Positions 6,339 through 13,081 are shown, numbered from the stretch's first letter. The stretch is DNA of 16,217 bases from CAYFSS01 sp964345975 (GCA_964345975.1 CAYFSS010000031.1:1-16217); one strand, 5' to 3'. The notes: generated by a model not told the origin, from the sequence alone. A program made the numbers and translations.

Positions 6339-7046
6339 CTATTCTTGCTCACGCGCAAAGTAATAACCAACGCCTCGTTTGGTCATCAGATAGCGATAGC
6401 TACCCTGGTCGGGCTCAAGTTTCTCACGGGTCCGACGGACCGTTACATCGACGGTACGAACATCGCCGAAATACTCATAACCCCAAACTTCCTTCAAAAG
6501 TTCCTCACGTGAAAAGACAGTGCCGGCATTGGATGCCAGAAACTTTACTAGTTCATATTCACGAAGGGTTAAGTTGATGTTCTCTCCGTTGCGGCGAACT
6601 TCGTAAGCATCAGTATCAACTTCAATCTCACCAAACTTCAAGATAGCTTGTTCATGGCCTTCCGAAGCTTCACTTTCAATGATATTGATTCGTCTGAGAT
6701 GAGCTTTCACTCTGGCCAAGACTTCGCGCATGCTGAAAGGCTTTGTGATGTAATCATCTGCCCCGAGTTCGAGCCCCAAAACCTTATCGATCTCTTCGCT
6801 CTTAGCGGTCAGCATCAGAATTGGGACACTACTAGTTTTACGCAGTTCTCGACAAACATCGAAACCGTCTAAACCGGGAAGCATACAATCCAGCAAGATT
6901 AAATCAGGTTCCAAGGCCTGTGCCTTCTCAAGCGCTTCATGCCCATCATATGCAGTGATCACTACATAACCCTCGCGGAGGAGGTTTGATTCTAAAATAT
7001 CTACAATCGATTGTTCATCATCGACGACCAAGACCTTAGCGTTCAT
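6339..7046 (-). CDS. walR: WalR-type OmpR/PhoB-family response regulator
   Basis: WalR is the DNA-binding response regulator that adjusts autolysin and cell-wall genes according to WalK signals. With ATG at 7046 (AAAGGGA about 5 nt upstream) it has 235 residues, the same as Bacillus WalR; a GTG at 7061 overlaps the Shine-Dalgarno and is rejected. The receiver domain (1-120) has the acidic pair D9/D10, phospho-acceptor D53 in LILLDCMLP, T80 in LMLTAK and K102 in YITKPF. The C-terminal winged helix (about 135-235) has NLTLREYELVKFLASN and the recognition region VRTVDVTVRRTREKLE. ELGADDYITKPF and the operon context support WalR over PhoP. It is the first gene of the operon, downstream of a 415-bp divergent control region. 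Confidence 0.94.
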   Translation of the reverse strand: MNAKVLVVDDEQSIVDILESNLLREGYVVITAYDGHEALEKAQALEPDLILLDCMLPGLDGFDVCRELRKTSSVPILMLTAKSEEIDKVLGLELGADDYITKPFSMREVLARVKAHLRRINIIESEASEGHEQAILKFGEIEVDTDAYEVRRNGENINLTLREYELVKFLASNAGTVFSREELLKEVWGYEYFGDVRTVDVTVRRTREKLEPDQGSYRYLMTKRGVGYYFAREQE

Positions 7047-7151
7047 GTTTTTCCCTTTCACAGCTGACGTTACCGCTTCGTAAACCGTTGCTTCTCCGCA
7101 ACCATAATCTTCTCTATTAACGAAATCTAACCGTTGAATTCTCTTTGCTTT

Positions 7152-7160
7152 AGTATAACA
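7152..7160 (-). promoter_or_regulatory. Candidate extended -10 promoter for walR
   Basis: On the minus strand TGTTATACT forms an extended -10 (TG-n-TATACT; hexamer at 7152-7157). No good -35 is present at 17 nt (TCTCTT). An extended -10 with a weak -35 fits an activator-dependent promoter. It would place the start near 7145, about 100 nt before walR. Confidence 0.5.
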
Positions 7161-7220
7161 GATGGTAACCTATGAAGAGATAAGGTCTTGTGCTCTCAAC
7201 GCCTCTCCTTACAAAGTCTA

Positions 7221-7288
7221 TATAGTTCATCTGTAGTTCATCTGGAGTTAGTCTGTAGTTCATCTGGAGTTAGTCTGTAGTTCGTCAC
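7221..7288. promoter_or_regulatory. Array of six hexamers at 11-bp spacing, putative OmpR/PhoB-family operator
   Basis: On the plus strand hexamers TATAGT, TGTAGT, TGGAGT, TGTAGT, TGGAGT, TGTAGT start at 7221, 7232, 7243, 7254, 7265 and 7276, each followed by a 5-nt spacer (TCATC, TAGTC or TCGTC). The units are 11-bp direct repeats, and 22-bp pairs repeat exactly. OmpR-family regulators, including WalR (published consensus TGTWAH-N5-TGTWAH), bind direct repeats with this one-turn spacing. The hexamers match the TGT/TGG-A core but not the full WalR consensus. The array lies between divergent walR and the aldo/keto reductase gene, so it could serve either. The function is inferred; the repeat itself is certain. 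Confidence 0.7.
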
Positions 7289-7386
7289 AGTAAACCCGCT
7301 AGAATCTTGTCAGTCCTTTAACATTTTTCTACCAACGTTAAAGACAAGCTCTTTCTTTTCCTTCAATATGAGGTAACGTTGTACTA

Positions 7387-7431
7387 GTGCGCCTATGGAT
7401 GAACTTGGACTGAACAAAGCTTTATAGGCAC
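7387..7431. repeat. Imperfect inverted repeat upstream of the aldo/keto reductase gene
   Basis: GTGCGCCTAT (7387-7396) and ATAGGCAC (7424-7431) are complementary apart from a 2-nt CG bulge, around a 27-nt loop. They end 30 nt before the start codon. This could be a 5'UTR hairpin or an operator; no promoter with both boxes could be placed confidently, although TTGTCA at 7308-7313 is a weak -35 candidate. Confidence 0.35.
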
Positions 7432-7461
7432 AATTAGAAATGGTAGAGGGAGAAAATAATC

Positions 7462-8601
7462 ATGCAATATTATGAAATGTTTCCGGGAATGAACGTCTCT
7501 CGTTTAGGATTCGGTGTCATGCGTATGCCACAGACCGAAGATGGGCAAATTGACCGTGAGCTTTCGATGAAGATGCTAAAGAAGGCCTACGATGCAGGTG
7601 TGAATTATTACGACACAGCTCAAGGCTATCATGATGGTGATAGTAAATATCTGGTCGGTGAGTTTATCGATACCATCGATCGCTCAACCGTCTATGTTGC
7701 AAATAAAATGCCCATGTGGGGCACGACGACGCTTGAGAAAGCCAAAGAAATTTTCCAGGAACAATTGGATGCCTGTAGGGTCGAATATTTCGACAACTAT
7801 CTGCTCCATTCCGTGAACAGAGAGGTATTGGACTCTGCTACTAAATTAGGGGTCATCGATTACCTATTTGAAGAGAAGGAAGCTGGCCGTATCAAGCATC
7901 TCGGCTTCAGTTTCCATGACACGTATGAAGTCTTTGTCGAAACCTTGGATGCAGCCCCGTGGGAATTCTGTCAGCTACAGATCAATTATATTGACACCGA
8001 AATCCAAGCCGGACTTAAGGGCATGCGACTTGCTGCAGAACGGGGTCTCCCGGTCATCGTCATGGAACCCGTCAAGGGCGGTAATCTTGCTGTCCTTCCC
8101 GAGGATGCTATGGCTGTCCTTGAAGCAGTGGATCCTGAAGCCAGTGCATCGTCTTGGGCTCTTCGCTACGTTGCAGATTTCGATGAAGTAGCCCTCATCC
8201 TCAGCGGTATGAGTGCGATGGATCATGTTGAAGACAATCTCAAGACGTTCATTGATTACAAGCCGCTAGATGATGAAGACCGAGCAGCCATCGATCGGGT
8301 GCAACAGATCTTCAACGAAAGAAGTCGCAATGGTTGTACGACGTGCCAATACTGTATGCCTTGTCCCTTCGGCGTAAACATTCCCGGGAACTTCGAACCC
8401 TGGAACCATGCAGGTCGATTTGGTAACTTTGATGGCTTCATGAATCGTGAAAAGGCATTCCGTGAAGGCGATGAAGACCAATCACCGTTGGCATGTACTG
8501 AGTGTGGTGCATGTATTCCTCTTTGCCCTCAAGGTATCCCCATTCCGGATGATCTGAAGCGGCTTGAAGCTGAATACCAGGAGTTATTGGCCAAAGCTTA
8601 G
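7462..8601 (+). CDS. Aldo/keto reductase with C-terminal 2x[4Fe-4S] ferredoxin domain
   Basis: The protein (379 residues) is a fusion. Residues about 1-270 form the aldo/keto reductase barrel with the usual catalytic tetrad: D51 and Y56 in YYDTAQGY, K82 in VANKMP and H116 in YLLHSV. Residues about 290-365 carry two cysteine clusters, C292/C295/C298/C301 and C345/C348/C351/C355, each ending in CP, consistent with two [4Fe-4S] centres. This architecture is common in anaerobic bacteria; substrates are mostly unknown, and electron flow between ferredoxin-type clusters and a nicotinamide site is inferred. GGGAG lies about 9 nt before the ATG. It is the first of three plus-strand genes, 50 nt before the ECF S component, with no terminator between. 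No signal peptide is seen, so it is cytosolic. Confidence 0.92.
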   Translation: MQYYEMFPGMNVSRLGFGVMRMPQTEDGQIDRELSMKMLKKAYDAGVNYYDTAQGYHDGDSKYLVGEFIDTIDRSTVYVANKMPMWGTTTLEKAKEIFQEQLDACRVEYFDNYLLHSVNREVLDSATKLGVIDYLFEEKEAGRIKHLGFSFHDTYEVFVETLDAAPWEFCQLQINYIDTEIQAGLKGMRLAAERGLPVIVMEPVKGGNLAVLPEDAMAVLEAVDPEASASSWALRYVADFDEVALILSGMSAMDHVEDNLKTFIDYKPLDDEDRAAIDRVQQIFNERSRNGCTTCQYCMPCPFGVNIPGNFEPWNHAGRFGNFDGFMNREKAFREGDEDQSPLACTECGACIPLCPQGIPIPDDLKRLEAEYQELLAKA

Positions 8602-8630
8602 GTTTTTTGCTTCTTAGCTAAGGAGCACTT

Positions 8631-8654
8631 ATGAACGGGATCTTATTATCATGA
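8631..8654 (+). CDS. Possible 7-codon leader ORF overlapping the S-component start
   Basis: AAGGAG (8620-8625) lies 5 nt before an ATG at 8631 that opens a 7-residue frame, MNGILLS. Its TGA overlaps the ATG of the next gene as ATGA (8651-8654). The downstream gene has no good Shine-Dalgarno of its own, so this mini-ORF would let ribosomes reinitiate by coupling. Whether the peptide matters or only the coupling does cannot be told from sequence. Confidence 0.45.
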   Translation: MNGILLS

Positions 8655-9226
8655 ATAACAATCTACTCCGCTCTCCATTCTCGCATCGCTGGAACTCGAC
8701 TCAGCAGTTGATCATCGCAGCTGTGCTCCTTGCGGTAGCACTCTTCCTTCCCTTCCTAACAGGTCAGATCCAGAGCATTGGTAGCATGCTCTTGCCGATG
8801 CACTTTCCGGCCTTCTTGGCCGCTTATCTCTTGGGGCCGATCTGGGGGCTGATCATCGGGGCTCTAAGTCCTCTTCTCCGCACCCTGATCTTCTCAATGC
8901 CTCCTATGCCGATGGCTGCGGTCATGGCTTTTGAGATGGGAGCTTATGCCCTGGTAGCCGGTCTAATCAATAACATCCTTCTGAGAAACAAACCTCAAAT
9001 GGATACCGTGCCGCGTGTGCTTATCAGCCTTATCAGCGGTATGATCATTGGCCGGGTGGTCTATGCACTGGCTTTCGGAGCAATCATGGGCAACACGCTC
9101 TCTTTCCAAGTCTTCTTTGCTTCTACGGTAACCGGTGCTTGGCCCGGCATCGTGCTTCAGATCATCCTGGTTCCAATCATCGTGCAAGCGATTGAACGTT
9201 CCCAGGGAATCAAACGAACTGTTTAA
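8651..9226 (+). CDS. ECF transporter substrate-binding S component
   Basis: S components are small integral membrane proteins that bind one vitamin or precursor and work with a shared energising module (EcfA, EcfA', EcfT) encoded elsewhere. This 191-residue protein has about five to six hydrophobic segments (roughly 18-36, 44-60, 62-78, 86-106, 120-142, 153-178) and the typical family stretch MHFPAFLAAYLLGPIWG at 50-66 followed by PLLR. The substrate cannot be assigned from sequence by eye. The positively charged N-terminus before the first helix is normal. Its start overlaps a mini-ORF, and it is followed 35 nt later by a small-molecule kinase gene, so uptake followed by phosphorylation of the same compound is a reasonable inference. 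No ATPase or EcfT gene is in the window. Confidence 0.82.
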   Translation: MNNNLLRSPFSHRWNSTQQLIIAAVLLAVALFLPFLTGQIQSIGSMLLPMHFPAFLAAYLLGPIWGLIIGALSPLLRTLIFSMPPMPMAAVMAFEMGAYALVAGLINNILLRNKPQMDTVPRVLISLISGMIIGRVVYALAFGAIMGNTLSFQVFFASTVTGAWPGIVLQIILVPIIVQAIERSQGIKRTV

Positions 9227-9261
9227 GCGCGTTTTTTGGTCACGAGCAAAGGTTAGATTCG

Positions 9262-9933
9262 ATGAGAATTCAATATATTCTTGATGTACCAAACAAGGGG
9301 GCGTCCAAAACGCCCCCTCTTTACGCCGGTCGAGATGTCCATCAGCTGGTTAGCCGGATCGTTAGATTCTTTAAGGATACAGACGAACCAAGCTCCGGAC
9401 GCAAGATCCTTGTCCTCGAAGGTCCGGCAGCTTCCGGCAAATCCATCCTTGCACAAAGGCTTTCCTTAGCTTTAGAGGCGCCTCTTGTTTCAATGGACGA
9501 TTTCTTCTTGCCGTTCGACATGAGGACTGAAGATCGGTTTCGCGAGGTTGGTGGCAATATTCACTACGAACGATTTGCCGAGGAGATTATTGCGCCCGCA
9601 ACAGCTTCACAAGATGGTTTTTATTATCGCCCTTTTGATTGTCAAACCGGCCAATACGCTTCTCCGATTGAGGTGCAAAGTTCGCCTTTCTTAATCGTGG
9701 AAGGTGTCTATAGCCTTCATCAACGTTTCCGCCATTACTGGACCACAGCTCTCTTGCTTGGCGTGGACCTTGGACTGCAACGCGATAGAATTCTACAACG
9801 CGAGACGGCTGCAGGCGCTCGGAACTACTTTGATCGCTGGTTACCTTTGGAGAAGCCTTATTTCCAAGATCCAACGTTGCAGGAACGTGTCGATTTAAAT
9901 CTAATGAGCTCAATGAGTAAAACCGAGGTTTAG
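9262..9933 (+). CDS. Uridine-kinase-like P-loop kinase
   Basis: This 223-residue cytosolic protein belongs to the uridine kinase / phosphoribulokinase / pantothenate kinase group of P-loop enzymes. Seen: Walker A GPAASGKS (54-61), SMDDFFLP with the acidic pair D79/D80, HYERF and YYRPFDCQTG in the substrate region, LIVEGVYS (144-151) as the second strand, and R/RD-rich RDRILQRE (174-181) as lid. About 50 residues precede the P-loop. The natural substrate is not evident: uridine, pantothenate or another vitamin-like alcohol are all open. AAAGG lies about 9 nt before ATG 9262; no other in-frame start precedes the P-loop. A terminator-like hairpin lies inside codons 12-19. Its stop codon sits in the loop of the downstream terminator. 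Pairing with the S component suggests salvage by trapping the imported substrate. Confidence 0.8.
   Translation: MRIQYILDVPNKGASKTPPLYAGRDVHQLVSRIVRFFKDTDEPSSGRKILVLEGPAASGKSILAQRLSLALEAPLVSMDDFFLPFDMRTEDRFREVGGNIHYERFAEEIIAPATASQDGFYYRPFDCQTGQYASPIEVQSSPFLIVEGVYSLHQRFRHYWTTALLLGVDLGLQRDRILQRETAAGARNYFDRWLPLEKPYFQDPTLQERVDLNLMSSMSKTEV
9296..9318 (+). promoter_or_regulatory. Strong GC hairpin inside the start of the kinase gene
   Basis: GGGGGCG (9297-9303) and CGCCCCC (9311-9317) pair perfectly around a 7-nt loop, with one more A-T pair outside, followed by TCTTTA. It begins 35 nt into the kinase ORF. It resembles an intrinsic terminator with a weak T-tract, and could slow transcription or translation. 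Function is inferred. Confidence 0.45.
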
Positions 9934-9947
9934 ACCTCGGTTTTTTT
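9919..9947. terminator. Bidirectional terminator between the kinase and GH18 genes
   Basis: An 11-bp stem (AAAACCGAGGT with ACCTCGGTTTT, 9919-9929 and 9934-9944) closes a 4-nt loop that contains the kinase stop codon. It is followed by TTTTTTT to 9947 on the plus strand, and the A-run at 9919-9922 gives four T on the minus strand. It serves the plus-strand operon and probably also the convergent GH18 gene. Confidence 0.9.
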
Positions 9948-11020
9948 CACCCTTCGTTGATGACTTCTCTAATCACCTGCGTCAATCTGTGCTTCGATGC
10001 TGCGCGATATTCCCAGAACATGATCCCCAATAATCCTTCAGCTTTAAGGTATTTGACCTTTTCACGAATGGATTGAGGGTCGTCATACGTGATAAATTGA
10101 TCACCATTGTATAGCCAAGGAGCCTTGGCGCTTTCATCCCAGTAACGTTTAAACCCGTTGATCCCATGGCCATCAGGTCCTATGTATTCATCGACCAACA
10201 CGTCGTACGAAGGTCCATAATCACCTATAGAAACAGCATTCTGGTTGTATCCGTTATCTGCGCCCGGGACACCCTTCCATAACCTGCTATAGAAGGCAGC
10301 GCCGATGACAAGTTTCTCGCGTGGTACACCTGCTGCCAAATACGCTTCAACCGCCGTCTTCACACTCACATTGTGGAAGTCATTTTGAGGTGTAAAGAGG
10401 TTTGTGTGGTGACCGGTAGCATGAGAAAATATGCCTCGCAAGTCATATGTCATGATCTGGATATAATCGCAAATCTCAGCGACCTTATGCATCTCTGTAT
10501 TGCGACAGAAGAATTCATCTCCTCCGGCGGCTATCGTTAAACGCATGTGCTCGCGATTTGTGTCCAGGGCATCACGGATAGCTTGTAGGAAGAACGTGAA
10601 GTTTTCCTTGTCAGAAGGATTTGATTCGATGGCTGAAACGCTGATTCCGGGATACTCCCAGTCGATGTCTATCCCATCCAATTTATGTCGTAGGATAAGA
10701 TCTGTTGCTGAGTTTGCGAACCGCTCTCTCGATTCTTGAGAAGCTGTAGCAACGGAGAACCCTCCCGCAGTCAATCCACCGATACTCAAAACAAACTTTA
10801 GCTTTGGGTTTATCGATCGCAGTTGATCCAAAACGGTTTGAACTTCCATGTTCTCGCCAGCCTGCCAGGTGCATATGCCCTGATCGACATGCCCTGAAGC
10901 AATATTTATGACGTCGAGAGCTTTTGCATCGAACGCTTTAACTGCAGCTAAGTTTAGACTTTGTACATAGCCGATGAGGAGAGGCTTTTGTTTGTGTGAC
11001 GTGTTTTGGGTTTCATTCAT
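9947..11020 (-). CDS. Glycoside hydrolase family 18 (chitinase-like), cytosolic
   Basis: GH18 enzymes cleave beta-1,4 links of GlcNAc-containing chains (chitin, chitooligosaccharides, sometimes glycoprotein N-glycans) by substrate-assisted catalysis. The 357-residue protein is a single catalytic barrel: FVLSIGG (77-82), the signature LDGIDIDWEYPG with D115, D118, D120 and the acid/base E122, then QIMTYDLRG and GIMFWEY near the end. There is no signal peptide, membrane helix, LysM or carbohydrate-binding module, so it probably acts in the cytosol on imported oligosaccharides. A weak AGGA lies about 8 nt before the ATG. It follows the GH84 gene by 193 nt on the same strand. An endo-beta-N-acetylglucosaminidase is a possible alternative within GH18. 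Confidence 0.9.
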   Translation of the reverse strand: MNETQNTSHKQKPLLIGYVQSLNLAAVKAFDAKALDVINIASGHVDQGICTWQAGENMEVQTVLDQLRSINPKLKFVLSIGGLTAGGFSVATASQESRERFANSATDLILRHKLDGIDIDWEYPGISVSAIESNPSDKENFTFFLQAIRDALDTNREHMRLTIAAGGDEFFCRNTEMHKVAEICDYIQIMTYDLRGIFSHATGHHTNLFTPQNDFHNVSVKTAVEAYLAAGVPREKLVIGAAFYSRLWKGVPGADNGYNQNAVSIGDYGPSYDVLVDEYIGPDGHGINGFKRYWDESAKAPWLYNGDQFITYDDPQSIREKVKYLKAEGLLGIMFWEYRAASKHRLTQVIREVINEG

Positions 11021-11213
11021 TGTTATGTCCTATTCTAAGGATATGTGCTCAACCATCATTACGCTCGACAGCCAAGGTAAGCCAACACATTGGAACCGCA
11101 AGTTTATTACAGCTGAAAGGGATGGTTTGAAAATAGCCCCCCTTCAGCTAATCATCCTTGTGATAATCGTAGAATCCCGTCGGCTCTTGAGCACCTTAGA
11201 CGCTCAAGGGTCG
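11021..11213 (-). other. Hairpin-rich spacer between the GH84 and GH18 genes
   Basis: No ORF is credible here. Two stable inverted repeats are seen: CTTGAGC (11186-11192) with GCTCAAG (11202-11208), extendable to about 9 bp with a wobble pair, and AGCTGAAAGGG (11111-11121) with CCCTTCAGCT (11140-11149), 10 bp with a 1-nt bulge. Neither is followed by a T-run on the minus strand, so they are not typical terminators. A regulatory or mRNA-stabilising RNA in the 5' region of the GH18 gene is possible. I do not recognise a known riboswitch. Confidence 0.5.
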
Positions 11214-12935
11214 TCATATCCTCGCACTATAAAGATCCTTAAGTCGGTCAAATTGGGGATCCATCACCTTACGACCCGCTTCAGCTCGCAGATTAGATTC
11301 GGGGAATTCCGCTGTCCTCGTATGGACGATGTTCTGTTCTATTGCCGTACGATGACGAATGGCTTCACCCAACTTCTCTGCGCTTGGCATAGACCATGAC
11401 TCGAGGAGAGCGAGAGCTGTCTTGGCTTTTGCGTGTAATGTATCGACATAAGGATTGAGTTCATGCACTAACTCACTATTGGCTGCGAACATGTTGAAGT
11501 CTTGAGCTGCCTTCAAGATGCTTGCATAAGCATGAATCAAGCCACGTAGATTTGCCTCATCATCGTTCAACACAAAAGCCTGCCCCGCCTCATCCAATGC
11601 TACCGACTCACGAGCTGTCGGCATCGCACCGTTAGACACTTCAGACATATGACTGGCTAATTCACGCAATGCTTCATGGGCTCTAGGCTCAATCCGCATG
11701 AAACTGTCCTTCCAAGATTGCAGGTCATCGAACTTCGCAGGATTCCATGCATAGTCCAGAGTCGCAAAGAGAGCGACCTTGGAGGCCTCCGCCTCCTCCA
11801 TAGGATTCATCAGCACACCAGTCACCTGCGGATCCTTCGAGCGATAGACTTCCCCCGGTCCCATGAAGACTCGCCGATACGTCTCTCGATCGATATCGTT
11901 CACCGGCCAATTCATCCAAAACAAGGGATCGCGTCGTTCAGTCTCGGTCATACGGGTCTTAAACTCGTGCACGGCTTCATCCGTCAAAGGTGCACATACC
12001 AGGAGGCCGGTATAGAAGATCTGAATATCAGCGTCGAAGCCGGACTCATAAATGTTGAGCTCCGTGCCGTCTTTGAAGGCCCAGTCCATCATATTGTAGC
12101 CTTCCGGACAGAAGATCAGCTCGAGAACATCGCCTTTCGATTTGCGCCAAGCGTTGATCTCATTCATTACTGCAACGACCGTCTCATAAGGCAACACCCC
12201 GACGTCGTCTCCGAGTACACCAAACTGTCGTACACCACATGCATAGAGTTGCTCAAACTTCGTGATCAAGCGCTCGATGCCCTCTTCGGCTGTTTCAGCT
12301 GTGATCGGGCGATATTCTGCTTTGAAAGGTGCAATGGTCCAGACGTAGTTAATGAAGTGATTGTGACCATACTCTGCCAACTCACCTATCGCTTTCAGCT
12401 CATCTGTGGGATAGAGTTCCCACCAGGTTTCACGATGATAAGGGTCATCCTTGGGCGCAAACACATACGTATTCATCTTATACTTCGCACCAAAACCCAT
12501 GACTCGTTCACGTTTCTCGTTCGTCCAAGGTATTCCGTAATATCCTTCGATGACTCCTCTATACGCTAACCTTGACGCATCGTTGATGACTAAGGTCGAA
12601 ACGAGTTTAGAATCCGACCCGGCGGCAACAAAGAATACTTCCGCTAAGCTTGAAAGACCACAAGCCAAGCCTTCTTCCGTCTCACTTTCAATCCGTATCC
12701 TATTGACTTGGATCGTCAAGCAATATGCACCATAACCTTCAACCGTCACGGAGGTCTTAACCAATGCAATCTGCGTATCAGAGGCGTCCACAAGGTCTAT
12801 ACCCAGGTCTTGAAACAAGTCCCGGGCATGTTGCTCAAGACGAGCCGTTCCGCCGGTTATGGAGAGTGATTCCGGGAGAGGAAAGGTTTCAACCCCTGAT
12901 TTTACTTTTTTCGGTTTTGGATAGATCATTAACAT
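11214..12935 (-). CDS. Glycoside hydrolase family 84 beta-N-acetylglucosaminidase
   Basis: GH84 enzymes (bacterial NagJ and O-GlcNAcase relatives) release terminal GlcNAc by substrate-assisted catalysis. The protein, about 573 residues, has an N-terminal GH20b-like domain (about 1-120), the barrel opening with RGVIEGYYGIPW, the family motif FAPKDDPYHR, and the catalytic aspartate pair in FGVLGDDVGV (D243/D244 from the chosen start). A helical C-terminal region follows. Most studied bacterial members are secreted and multi-modular; this one has no signal peptide, CBM or sortase motif, so a cytosolic role is likely. The start at 12935 is chosen because purine-rich AGAGAAGAG precedes it; ATG 12956 has no ribosome binding site but cannot be excluded. 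It is upstream of the GH18 gene, suggesting joint degradation of GlcNAc-containing glycans. Confidence 0.9.
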   Translation of the reverse strand: MLMIYPKPKKVKSGVETFPLPESLSITGGTARLEQHARDLFQDLGIDLVDASDTQIALVKTSVTVEGYGAYCLTIQVNRIRIESETEEGLACGLSSLAEVFFVAAGSDSKLVSTLVINDASRLAYRGVIEGYYGIPWTNEKRERVMGFGAKYKMNTYVFAPKDDPYHRETWWELYPTDELKAIGELAEYGHNHFINYVWTIAPFKAEYRPITAETAEEGIERLITKFEQLYACGVRQFGVLGDDVGVLPYETVVAVMNEINAWRKSKGDVLELIFCPEGYNMMDWAFKDGTELNIYESGFDADIQIFYTGLLVCAPLTDEAVHEFKTRMTETERRDPLFWMNWPVNDIDRETYRRVFMGPGEVYRSKDPQVTGVLMNPMEEAEASKVALFATLDYAWNPAKFDDLQSWKDSFMRIEPRAHEALRELASHMSEVSNGAMPTARESVALDEAGQAFVLNDDEANLRGLIHAYASILKAAQDFNMFAANSELVHELNPYVDTLHAKAKTALALLESWSMPSAEKLGEAIRHRTAIEQNIVHTRTAEFPESNLRAEAGRKVMDPQFDRLKDLYSARI

Positions 12936-12991
12936 GGTCGTCTCTTCTCTGTTCATTATTAAGGTATCGATATAGTCATAGTACGCTATGG

Positions 12992-13035
12992 AGAAAAAAT
13001 AAGGGAGTAAATCCGACTAAGCGATTTACCCCCTT
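12992..13035 (-). terminator. Intrinsic terminator after the amino acid ABC transporter operon
   Basis: On the minus strand AAGGGGGTAAATC-type arms (plus 13023-13035 with 13001-13013, one mismatch, 9-nt loop) form a 12-bp stem followed by TTATTTTTTC (plus 12991-13000). It ends the transcript that leaves the ATPase gene at 13082 and insulates the GH84 gene downstream. Confidence 0.88.
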
Positions 13036-13081
13036 AGGGACAGGAATTGGATGAAGAGCCTGCAGGCTTTTGAATGTAATT

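Noticed and set aside
8596..8622. Possible terminator between the aldo/keto reductase and S-component genes (CTTAG...CTAAG with a T-run)
   Set aside because: The 5-bp arms enclose the T-run instead of preceding it, so it does not have terminator form; the genes are probably cotranscribed.
11021..11213. Known riboswitch (such as glmS or cyclic di-GMP type) in the glycoside hydrolase spacer
   Set aside because: The conserved core sequences of those families are not present; only generic hairpins are seen.
10974..11399. 141-codon plus-strand ORF spanning the GH18-GH84 spacer
   Set aside because: It overlaps both glycoside hydrolase genes antisense, has no Shine-Dalgarno and its product looks like antisense translation of GH84 and GH18 ends.
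11676..12569. 297-codon plus-strand ORF antisense to the GH84 gene
   Set aside because: It lies wholly inside a well-supported GH84 gene, shows no recognisable domain and no start signals; it is a shadow frame.
13057..13068. 12-bp palindrome AGCCTGCAGGCT after the ATPase gene
   Set aside because: As a hairpin it would have only a 4-bp core with a tight loop; the real terminator lies just beyond at 12992-13035. It is within chance expectation.
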